64,000 nt of DNA. Source: Comamonadaceae bacterium (GTDB taxonomy: Bacteria; Pseudomonadota; Gammaproteobacteria; Burkholderiales; Burkholderiaceae_C). Shown here piece after piece: positions 28,831 through 37,221 of this stretch. The translations under genes were made by a program, and so were the position numbers. Where the stretch lies: contig CANFPJ010000002.1 of assembly GCA_947448885.1 (NCBI GenBank), positions 1 through 64,000 on the forward strand. Reading direction: 5' to 3'. Position 1 is the stretch's first letter, and the number at the start of each line of letters is the position of its first letter. Below the pieces are notes generated by a model. It was given only the letters and a program-made list of their open reading frames with translations. It was not told the DNA's origin and searched no databases.

Positions 28831-29744
28831 TCGCCCAAGACTATCTGCGCTACCCCAAACGCCAATACGGCATGGACCACGACCGTTACGACTGGTCGAT
28901 GTTGCCCGACCGCCCTGCGGTGCAATGGCCCGGCGGCGCCCGAGTGGCCCTGTGGGTCACGGCGTCTTTGCAGTGGTTTCCCCTGAACCAAAAGGGCGTG
29001 CCCTTCAAGCCGGTGGGCTCGTTGCAAACCGCGTATCCTGATTTGCGCCACTACACCTTGCGCGATTACGGCAACCGGGTGGGCATTTACCGCATCATGA
29101 AGGAGCTGCGCGCGCGCAACATCCCGGCCAGCGTGCCCATCAATGCGGCGGTGGCGGCGCGCTATCCTGCCTTGGCCCAAGCCTGTGTCGATCTGGGTTG
29201 GGAGCTGATGGGCCACGGCTTGGACATGGACCATGTGCACCACACCGGCATGGCTGACGAAGCGCAAATCATCGAGCGCAGTTTGGACATCGTGCGCCGC
29301 TTTGCACCGGTGCGCGGCTGGTTGTCGCCAGCGCGCAGCGAGTCCCACGACACCCTGGACTTGCTGGCGTCGGCTGGCATCGACTATGTGTGCGACTGGG
29401 TCAACGACGACATGCCTTACCCCATCCGCGCCGGTGGGCGCGAGATGGTGGCCATGCCCTTGTGTGCCGACATTGAGGACGCGGGCTTGCTGATCGCGTG
29501 GCACCAAGACGAAGATGACTTGCGCCAACAGTGGATCGACCAGTTCGATTACCTGTATGCCGAAAGCGAGCGCCAAGGCCCGCGCGTCATGGCCTTGCCC
29601 TTGCATGCCTGGGCGATTGGCCAGCCTTACCGCATAGGGGTGCTGGCCGATGTGCTCGACCACATGCTGTCCAAGCCTGGTGTGTGGGCGGCCACGGGTG
29701 GGCAGATCATGGACGCCTGGAAGGCCTGTCAAACCCCGGCTTGA
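28827..29744 (+). CDS. Second polysaccharide-deacetylase-family protein (PuuE/allantoinase-like)
   Basis: DRPAVQWPGGARVALWVTASLQWFP..., GWELMGHGLDMDHVHHTGMADEAQIIE; ATGA overlap with the first copy. Confidence 0.83.
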   Translation: MIAQDYLRYPKRQYGMDHDRYDWSMLPDRPAVQWPGGARVALWVTASLQWFPLNQKGVPFKPVGSLQTAYPDLRHYTLRDYGNRVGIYRIMKELRARNIPASVPINAAVAARYPALAQACVDLGWELMGHGLDMDHVHHTGMADEAQIIERSLDIVRRFAPVRGWLSPARSESHDTLDLLASAGIDYVCDWVNDDMPYPIRAGGREMVAMPLCADIEDAGLLIAWHQDEDDLRQQWIDQFDYLYAESERQGPRVMALPLHAWAIGQPYRIGVLADVLDHMLSKPGVWAATGGQIMDAWKACQTPA

Positions 29745-29801
29745 AGCCCTTGGCCTGGGGGCCGCACAGAAGGGCCAGCCCCAGGCGCCGCGTGTTGGGA
29801 T

Positions 29802-30263
29802 TCAGGCCGATGGGTGGCGCTGGGCAATGATTTGGCGCAAACTGTGTTTCAAGGCCTCGGCCTGCGCCAGCCCAAAGGGCTCGAGGATTTTTTCTTCGTG
29901 CGCTTTGGCCTGTTTGATCAGCGATTTGACAATCTTCTGACCCTGCGGGGTGATGCTCACATGCGTCACCCGCCGGTCTTTGGTTTGCGGCGTGCGCCGC
30001 ACATGGCCCAAGGCCTCCATGCGGTCGAGCAAACGGGTCACGGTGGGTTGTTTGGTCAACGAAATGCTGGCCAAGTGGCCAATGCTCATGCCCTTGCTGC
30101 CAAACAAACTGGCCAGCACCCGCCATTCGGCCACCGAAAAACCATGCGAGCGCACGACTTGGTGAAATTCGGCGGAAATCATTTGACTGGCTTGGCCCAG
30201 CAAGGCGGCCAAATAGCCATCCACAAACGGCAGCAGTTGGGGGGGCTTCAAGGGGGGGTGCAT
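29802..30263 (-). CDS. MarR-family transcriptional regulator
   Basis: VVRSHGFSVAEWRVLASLFGSKGMSIGHLASISLTKQPTVTRLLDRMEALGHVRRTPQTKDRRVTHVSITPQG. Confidence 0.9.
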   Translation of the reverse strand: MHPPLKPPQLLPFVDGYLAALLGQASQMISAEFHQVVRSHGFSVAEWRVLASLFGSKGMSIGHLASISLTKQPTVTRLLDRMEALGHVRRTPQTKDRRVTHVSITPQGQKIVKSLIKQAKAHEEKILEPFGLAQAEALKHSLRQIIAQRHPSA

Positions 30264-30417
30264 ATGGGGTGGTGGTGTTCAAGCGGTGATTAAAAAGTTT
30301 CGATCATGCCGTCACCCGGACCCAGAGGATTAACCCTGATGGTTTTTTGATTGACAGAAAAACATTTCCAAAGTAATGTATCTCGCAGGGGAATGGCCCC
30401 AATTTTGGAAAGACGCC

Positions 30418-31497
30418 ATGAAAATTGCTGTGCTGGGAGGGGGTCATGGGGCATACGCTGCCGCCGCAGATTTAACCCTGTCTGGGCACGAAGTGCGTTT
30501 GTGGCGGCGCGATGGCGCGGCGCTGGCACCCTTGTTGGCCCATGGTGGCATTCGCCTCAAAGACAGCGCAGGTGAGCGCGATGTACCCATCCACAGCGTC
30601 AGCGCCGACATCGGCGTGGCCTTGCGCGGCGCTGAGCTGATTGTGCTGCCCACCCCGGCCACGGCCCAAGACGACATCGCCCAAGCCATGGCCCCGCATT
30701 TGCAAGACGGCCAGGTTGTTTTTTTGGCCCCCGGCACCTTTGGCAGTTTCGCCATGGCCCGGCGTGTGCGCGCCCTGGGTTGCCAAGCCGATGTGCGTTG
30801 GGCCGAGACCGGCACCTTGCCGTACCTGGCGCGCAAGCACGGCCCACGCGAAGTCAACCTCACCATCCGTGCGGTGCACCTGCCCACGGGTGTGTACCCG
30901 GCCATCCATGCCGACGCGGCCTTGGCCGTCATCCGTCGGGCCTACCCCAGCGTGCACGCTTGTGGCGACGCCTTGTCAGGGGCATTGATGAACGCCGGCC
31001 CCATCATTCACCCGCCCTTGATCGTCATGAATGCCGCGCCGTTGCAGCACTTTGAGCGTTGGGACATCCACAACGAAGGCACCCAAGCCAGTGTGCGCGC
31101 CGTCACCAACCAACTCGATCTGGAGCGCATCGCCGTGCGCGAGGCCGTGGGTTGGGGTGCGCCGCATTACCCCTTGCGCGACCATTACGAAAACGACCGC
31201 TGGATGTATGGCGATGCGCACCAAAAATTGGTCAAGTCCGGCGACTGGCGCGAACACATCGACTTGCACCACCACCGCTATGTCAGCGAAGACATTGAGT
31301 TGGGCTTGGCCTTTTTGTGTTCTGTCGCGCGCTGGGCGGGTGTGGATGCACCCATCGCCCATGGCTTGTTGGCCATCACCGGCGGCTATTTGGGCCGTGA
31401 CTTGCGCCAGGGGCCGCGGACCTTGGAGACCTTGGGCTTGCGCCAGCACAGCCTGGCGCAATTGAAAGAAATCCTCCAGACCGGAGAGGGCGCTTGA
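30418..31497 (+). CDS. NAD/NADP octopine/nopaline dehydrogenase family protein
   Basis: MKIAVLGGGHGAYAAAADLTLSGHEVRLWRR; VREAVGWGAPHYPLRDHYENDRWMYG. Confidence 0.8.
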   Translation: MKIAVLGGGHGAYAAAADLTLSGHEVRLWRRDGAALAPLLAHGGIRLKDSAGERDVPIHSVSADIGVALRGAELIVLPTPATAQDDIAQAMAPHLQDGQVVFLAPGTFGSFAMARRVRALGCQADVRWAETGTLPYLARKHGPREVNLTIRAVHLPTGVYPAIHADAALAVIRRAYPSVHACGDALSGALMNAGPIIHPPLIVMNAAPLQHFERWDIHNEGTQASVRAVTNQLDLERIAVREAVGWGAPHYPLRDHYENDRWMYGDAHQKLVKSGDWREHIDLHHHRYVSEDIELGLAFLCSVARWAGVDAPIAHGLLAITGGYLGRDLRQGPRTLETLGLRQHSLAQLKEILQTGEGA

Positions 31498-32486
31498 GCG
31501 CAGCGCGCTTTGTCGCTGTGGGCGCAGGCCGCATGGGGCGCAGCATCGCCACGGCCTTTGCGTATGCCGGGCATCGGGTCGCGGTGGTCGATTTGCGTTC
31601 GCGCACGCCCGACCAATGGCAGGCTTTGCAGCAAGAGGCCTCGGATGAGGTGCGGGGCAGCTTGAACAGCTTGGCTGAGTTGGGGGCTTTTGACCCGGCG
31701 CTGGTCGCGTCCATGGTGGCGCGCGTGTCGTGGGTCAATGAAGCGGGTGCCGATGCCGCATTGGCCCAAGCCGAGATGGTGTTTGAGGGTGTGCCGGAAA
31801 CCATGGCCGCCAAGCAAAGCGCCATGGCGCGCATCGGCGCGGCCTGCCGCAGCGATGCCATCATCACCTCCACCACCAGCAGCATTTTGGTCACCGATTT
31901 GGTGCCTTGGGTGCTGGGTCCGGAGCGGTTTTTGAACATCCATTGGCTCAACCCAGCATATTTGATCCCGGTGGTCGAGTTGAGCACCCATCCCCGCCTG
32001 GACCCGGCGGTGCTGGCGCGCGCCAAAGCCTTGATGAGCGCCATAGGCAAGTTGCCGGTGGTGTGTGGCCCCACACCGGGTTACATCGTCCCGCGCTTGC
32101 AAGCCCTGGTGATGAACGAGGCGGCGCGCATGGTTCAAGAGGGCGCAGCGACCGCCGAAGAAATCGACCTGGCCACCCGCTACGGCATGGGTTTGCGCTT
32201 TGCGGCGTTGGGCGTCATTGAGTTCATCGATGTGGGGGGCAACGACATTTTGTTTCACGCCAGCCGTGAAATGGCCGCCAGCATCGACCCGCACCGCTAT
32301 GCCACCCCGACCATCGTGGCCGACAAAATGGCCCAAGGCCAGCTCGGCTTGAAAACCGGCGCTGGTTTTTACGATTACGATGGTCGCGATATCGCGGCTT
32401 ATCGCCGAGACATCCTGTCTCGAACCCTGGCCATGCTCCAGCATGCCGGGCATTGGCATCCCCCCGCAACCACCACCCACGACTGA
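31494..32486 (+). CDS. 3-hydroxyacyl-CoA dehydrogenase family protein
   Basis: FVAVGAGRMGRSIATAFAYAGHRVAVVDL; NIHWLNPAYLIPVVELSTHPRLDP; KTGAGFYDYDGRD. Confidence 0.83.
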   Translation: MSAARFVAVGAGRMGRSIATAFAYAGHRVAVVDLRSRTPDQWQALQQEASDEVRGSLNSLAELGAFDPALVASMVARVSWVNEAGADAALAQAEMVFEGVPETMAAKQSAMARIGAACRSDAIITSTTSSILVTDLVPWVLGPERFLNIHWLNPAYLIPVVELSTHPRLDPAVLARAKALMSAIGKLPVVCGPTPGYIVPRLQALVMNEAARMVQEGAATAEEIDLATRYGMGLRFAALGVIEFIDVGGNDILFHASREMAASIDPHRYATPTIVADKMAQGQLGLKTGAGFYDYDGRDIAAYRRDILSRTLAMLQHAGHWHPPATTTHD

Positions 32487-32497
32487 AGGAGTTCACC

Positions 32498-33484
32498 ATG
32501 TCACCGAATCGTTTCAAACGCCACACCCTCTTGGGTTTGTGCATGGCCGCCGCCGCTTTGGCCGCGCCCTTGGCCGTGCAGGCCCAGGAGATCACCCTCA
32601 AGGCGGTGAACGCTTTCCAAGAGGGCACGTATTACGCCCGCAACTTTGAACGCTTCGTGAAAAAGGTCAATGACGAGGGCAAGGGCCTGATCCAAATCAA
32701 TTACATCGGTGGCCCCAAGGCCATCCCCACCTTTGAGCAAGGCAACGCCCTGCGCAGTGGCGTGGTCGACATGTCCAACACCACCACCTCGTTTGTGGCG
32801 GGCATCGTGCCCGAAGGCCTGGCCATCAACTACACCAACCAGACCATGGCCGAGATGCGCAAAAACGGCGCCATCGACTACCTGAACAAAATCATGATGG
32901 AAAAAGGCCTGTATTACTACGCCCGCACCGGCGAAGGCGTGCAGTACTACATCTACAGCAACAAGCGCATCGACAAGGCCGACCTCACTGGCTTGAAGTT
33001 GCGCATTGCGCCGATTTACCGCGACTTCTTTCAAAAGCTGGGTGCCAATGTGGTGCAAATTGCCCCCGGTGAGGTTTACACCGCGCTCGAGCGTGGCGTG
33101 GTCGACGGCTATGGCTGGCCCCTGCTGGGCATTTTCGACTTGGGCTGGCAAGAAAAAACCAAGTACCGCGTCGAGCCGGGCTTTTACGCCATTGAGTTGG
33201 GGGTGATTTTCAGCGCCAACACCTGGCGCAAGCTCAACCCTGCGCAACGTGCCTTCTTGGAAAAGCAAGCCGTGTGGTTGGAGAGCCTGAACGTGGAGAT
33301 GTCGGCCAAAGACGCCCCTGCCGAGATCAAAAAACAGCAAGACGCGGGCTTGCAGGTCATCAAATTGGACGCCGAGCAATCGCGCATTTTGCAAAAAACC
33401 GCCTACGAAGCCGCCTGGGATGCGGTGGTCAAGTCCAGCCCAGCCCACGGCGCCAAGCTGCGCGAAATGCTCGAACCCAAGTGA
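32498..33484 (+). CDS. TRAP transporter substrate-binding protein (DctP family)
   Basis: Signal peptide; EITLKAVNAFQEGTYYARNFERFVKKVNDEGKGLIQINYIGGPKAIP. Confidence 0.85.
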   Translation: MSPNRFKRHTLLGLCMAAAALAAPLAVQAQEITLKAVNAFQEGTYYARNFERFVKKVNDEGKGLIQINYIGGPKAIPTFEQGNALRSGVVDMSNTTTSFVAGIVPEGLAINYTNQTMAEMRKNGAIDYLNKIMMEKGLYYYARTGEGVQYYIYSNKRIDKADLTGLKLRIAPIYRDFFQKLGANVVQIAPGEVYTALERGVVDGYGWPLLGIFDLGWQEKTKYRVEPGFYAIELGVIFSANTWRKLNPAQRAFLEKQAVWLESLNVEMSAKDAPAEIKKQQDAGLQVIKLDAEQSRILQKTAYEAAWDAVVKSSPAHGAKLREMLEPK

Positions 33485-33493
33485 GGTGTTGAC

Positions 33494-34024
33494 ATGATGA
33501 ACCGTTGGTCCCGTGCTTTGGGCCAGGTCTACGAAGTCCTGGCTTGGATGGCTTGCGCCATGTTGTTTGCCCTGATGCTGGTGATTTGCGCCGATGTGTT
33601 TTTGCGCAACGTCCCCCTCATCCCAGGGTTGCGCGGCATGCCGGCGACCAACGATTTGTCCGAGGCTTTTTTGTACCTCATCACCTTGTTCGCCGGGCCG
33701 TGGTTGCTGCGATTGGGCCAGCACATCCGGGTCGATATTTTGTTGCGCGCCATCCCGCCGGTGTGGGCGTGGTATTGCGAATGGGCCGTGGATGTGTTGG
33801 GCCTGTTGTGCTCTTTGGTGATCGCTTGGTATGGGCTGACCACCACTTGGGACAGCTTGCAAACCGGCGAGATGTTCATCAAGGCCTTGACCACGCCGGT
33901 GTGGTGGTGGCTGGCATTTTTGCCGCTCACTTTTGGCTTGCTGGCCGTGGAGTTTGTGTTTCGCATGCACCGCTTGATGCATGGCGAGCGCGCGCCGCGT
34001 GAAGAAGCGGTCTCAGCCGCCTAA
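33494..34024 (+). CDS. TRAP transporter small permease (DctQ family)
   Basis: Four hydrophobic segments; VYEVLAWMACAMLFALMLVICADVFLRNVP. Confidence 0.85.
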   Translation: MMNRWSRALGQVYEVLAWMACAMLFALMLVICADVFLRNVPLIPGLRGMPATNDLSEAFLYLITLFAGPWLLRLGQHIRVDILLRAIPPVWAWYCEWAVDVLGLLCSLVIAWYGLTTTWDSLQTGEMFIKALTTPVWWWLAFLPLTFGLLAVEFVFRMHRLMHGERAPREEAVSAA

Positions 34025-34042
34025 ACCCCTCAAAGGATTTTC

Positions 34043-35356
34043 ATGAGTTGGCAATTGGCGTCTTGGTTGTTGTTGGGTGGCTCCACTGTGTTGCTCTTTT
34101 TGGGCTTGCCGGTGGTGTTTTCTTTTTTGGTCATCAACGTGCTGGGCGCTTGGCTGATCTTGGGCGGCGAGGCGGGCATTGCGCAAATGGTGCGCAATTG
34201 CGTGGGCTCGGTGGCCAGTTTTTCTCTCACCCCCATTCCCTTGTTTGTGCTCATGGGCGAGGTGTTGTTCCACACCGGCTTGGCGGTCAAGGTGATCGAT
34301 GGCATTGAGCGCTTGATCAAAAACCTGCCGGGTCGTTTGGCCGTGGTGGCCATTGTGGCCGGCACGGTGTTTTCCGCCATCTCGGGCTCGACCATCGCCA
34401 CCACTGCGATGTTGGGCGGCTTGATGGTGCCGCTGATGCTGCAACGCGGCTACCACCCCACCATGGCGACGGGTCCGGTGATGGCCATTGGCGCGGTGGA
34501 CATGCTGATCCCGCCCTCGGCGTTGACGGTGTTGCTGGGTTCACTGTCGGGCATCTCGATCAGCAAACTGCTCATCGGTGGTGTGGTGCCGGGTTTGATT
34601 TTGAGCGTGGTGTTTGTGGCCTACATCGTCATCCGGGTGAAAATTCAGCCGCACCTGGCACCCAAAACCGAATTCACCGAGCACAAGGGATGGGACATGT
34701 TCCAACCCTTTGTGAAATATGTGTTGCCCCTGGTGTCGATTTTTGCGGTGGTCGTGGGCGTGATGATCGCGGGCATTGCCACCCCCACGGAATCGGCGGC
34801 GATTGGCGCTTTCACCACGGTGTTGTTTGCCATGGCCTACCGCGCTTTGACGGTCAAGAACATGCTCGAAAGCCTGCGCGCCACGGTGACCATCTCCGGC
34901 ATGATTTTGTTCATCATCATTGGCGCGACCACCTTCGCCCAAATCTTGTCCTTCTCCGGCGTGAGCAACGGCGTGGTCCAGGTCATCACCGGCGCCAACT
35001 TGTCCACCAATGCCATCATTTTGGGCATGCTGCTGATTTTGATTTTCTTGGGCGTGTTTGTGGACCAGGTGAGCATGATGCTCATCACTTTGCCCATCTT
35101 CATGCCCATCGTGCAGCAGTTGGGTGTGGACCAAGTTTGGTTTGGCATCATGTTTTTGATTTGCATGCAACTGGGCTTGCTGCTGCCGCCGCACGGCTTG
35201 TTGCTCATGACCATGCGCGGCGTGGCCCCCAAGGAAGTCACCATGATGCACATCTTCCAAGCCGTGATGCCCTATTTGGCCTTCAGTTTTGTGGTGCTGG
35301 CCCTGGTGTTCTTTTGGCCCCCGGTGGCCACCTGGTTGCCCAACTTGTTGGGTTGA
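34043..35356 (+). CDS. TRAP transporter large permease (DctM family)
   Basis: SFSLTPIPLFVLMGEVLFHTGLAVKVIDGIERLI; FSAISGSTIATTAMLGGLMVPLM. Confidence 0.9.
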   Translation: MSWQLASWLLLGGSTVLLFLGLPVVFSFLVINVLGAWLILGGEAGIAQMVRNCVGSVASFSLTPIPLFVLMGEVLFHTGLAVKVIDGIERLIKNLPGRLAVVAIVAGTVFSAISGSTIATTAMLGGLMVPLMLQRGYHPTMATGPVMAIGAVDMLIPPSALTVLLGSLSGISISKLLIGGVVPGLILSVVFVAYIVIRVKIQPHLAPKTEFTEHKGWDMFQPFVKYVLPLVSIFAVVVGVMIAGIATPTESAAIGAFTTVLFAMAYRALTVKNMLESLRATVTISGMILFIIIGATTFAQILSFSGVSNGVVQVITGANLSTNAIILGMLLILIFLGVFVDQVSMMLITLPIFMPIVQQLGVDQVWFGIMFLICMQLGLLLPPHGLLLMTMRGVAPKEVTMMHIFQAVMPYLAFSFVVLALVFFWPPVATWLPNLLG

Positions 35357-35372
35357 TGCCCCAGTCCCCACC

Positions 35373-36698
35373 ATGAGCGCTGTGTCGCCCGACTTGCCCC
35401 GGCACCCTTTGGTGCACGACGATCGTGTGCACCGCGACTTGTACACCGACCCCGCTTTGTTTGCGCAAGAGCGCCAGCGGTTTTTTGGCCGCGCTTGGTT
35501 GTTCGCCGGACACGGCAGCCAAATGCCCCAGGTGGGTGACTATGTGACCCTGGAGCTGTCGGGCCAACCCATTTTGTTGCTGCGCGAGGCGCCAGACCGC
35601 ATCCAGGCCTTCTTCAACCGCTGTGCGCACAAAGGTGCGCAGCTGTACACCCAGGCCCACGGGAATGTGGGCAAGATGATGCGTTGCCCCTATCACGCGT
35701 GGTCATACCGCTTGGACGGTCAGCCCTTGGCCAGGCCGTTGAAAGAGGGTTATGTGGGCACGGCGCTGGATGCCAGCCCCAACGGTCAGGGTCTCACCCG
35801 TTTGCCGGGCGTTCACGTCTACCGCGATTTTGTGTTTGTGCGCCTGAGCCCGGAGGGTTTGGACTTTGAAGCTTATTGGGGTGACGCTTTGCAGGCCATC
35901 GACAACATGGTGGACCGCTCGCCGGTGGGTCGCCTGGAAGTGACCGGTGGGGTGTTGCGCAACACCATGGCTTGCAACTGGAAGATGTACCTGGAGAACA
36001 TCAATGACACCGTGCACCCGGTGTCAGCACACGAGTCGGCCAGCAGCGTGGCGCGCCAACTTTGGCAAGGCCAGCCGAATGACGCGCCCATGCCGATGGC
36101 CATGGCGCAAATCCTGCCCTTTGCCAATGGCTACGATTATTTCGACCGCATGGGGGCGCGCATTTACCCGCAAGGGCACAGCCTGTTGGGGGTGAATTTC
36201 AGCATCCACTCGGCCTATGCGGAATTGCCCGAATACCAAGCCGCGCTGGAAGCGGCCTGGGGTGTTGAGCGCACCCAAGCGGTGCTGCAGCGCTCACCGC
36301 AAAACGCGGTGCTCTACCCCAGCATCGCTTTGAAGGGCTCGCCGTTGTCGATGCGCGTCATCCGCCCCCTGGCCGTTGATCGCACCTTGGTGGAGGCCTG
36401 GAGTTTCCGGGCGGTGGGCGCGCCAGACGTGTTGCTCGAGCGGGCCATGACCTACAACCGTTTGGTGTTTTCACCGATGTCGGTGGTCGCCCATGACGAC
36501 GTGCATTTGTTTGAAAGCATTCAACAAGGCTTGCACGCCCAAGGACAGCCTTGGGTGAGTTTGCACCGCAATCACCAAGCCGGCGAAAGTGAGCACACCC
36601 GCGCCGACACCAACAGCGCCAACGAATGGCTGATGCGCAACCAATACCGTGCATGGGCGCAGGCCATGGCCCAACCACTGGCTTCGGAGTTGGCATGA
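35373..36698 (+). CDS. Rieske aromatic-ring-hydroxylating oxygenase, alpha subunit (pair 1)
   Basis: CAHKGAQLYTQAHGNVGKMMRCPYH; LENINDTVHPVSAHES. Confidence 0.88.
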   Translation: MSAVSPDLPRHPLVHDDRVHRDLYTDPALFAQERQRFFGRAWLFAGHGSQMPQVGDYVTLELSGQPILLLREAPDRIQAFFNRCAHKGAQLYTQAHGNVGKMMRCPYHAWSYRLDGQPLARPLKEGYVGTALDASPNGQGLTRLPGVHVYRDFVFVRLSPEGLDFEAYWGDALQAIDNMVDRSPVGRLEVTGGVLRNTMACNWKMYLENINDTVHPVSAHESASSVARQLWQGQPNDAPMPMAMAQILPFANGYDYFDRMGARIYPQGHSLLGVNFSIHSAYAELPEYQAALEAAWGVERTQAVLQRSPQNAVLYPSIALKGSPLSMRVIRPLAVDRTLVEAWSFRAVGAPDVLLERAMTYNRLVFSPMSVVAHDDVHLFESIQQGLHAQGQPWVSLHRNHQAGESEHTRADTNSANEWLMRNQYRAWAQAMAQPLASELA

Positions 36699-37174
36699 GC
36701 GCCGCAGATGTCCAAGCCGTGCAAGACTTTGTCCTGGCCGAAGCGCGTTTGCTCAACCATGGGCTTTACCGTGAATGGTTGGCCTTGTTCGCGCATGATG
36801 GCCGCTATTGGGTGCCCTTGGGCGGCATCGATCAAAACGAATCTGACATCCACAATGCCTTGGCCGACGAGGACCGCTTGCTGCTCAGCCTGCGTGTCGA
36901 GCGCTTGCTGGCGGGGCGTGCCCATTCGCAGCAACCCGCGAGCCGCAGCGCCCATGTGCTGCAAGTCCCGCAAGTCGACTTTTGTGACGGCCAGCGGGCC
37001 GAGGTGTACACACCGTTCACCTACGTCGAGAGCCGGGGCGAGCAACAAATGTGGTTGGCCGGACAGTGGTGCCATCGCCTGTGTCGCGAAGATGGCGCTT
37101 GGCGCATGGCCCTCAAGCGGGTCAACCTGGTCAACGCGGGCGCAGCCCACTGGGCGATACAACTGTTTCCCTGA
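36695..37174 (+). CDS. Aromatic-ring-hydroxylating dioxygenase beta subunit (pair 1)
   Basis: VQDFVLAEARLLNHGLYREWLALFAHDGRYWVPLGG; overlaps alpha stop. Confidence 0.86.
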   Translation: MSAADVQAVQDFVLAEARLLNHGLYREWLALFAHDGRYWVPLGGIDQNESDIHNALADEDRLLLSLRVERLLAGRAHSQQPASRSAHVLQVPQVDFCDGQRAEVYTPFTYVESRGEQQMWLAGQWCHRLCREDGAWRMALKRVNLVNAGAAHWAIQLFP

Positions 37175-37221
37175 TACTTTCATGCACCCCCTGATATTCA
37201 TCACTTTTGGAGAGCGCCACC

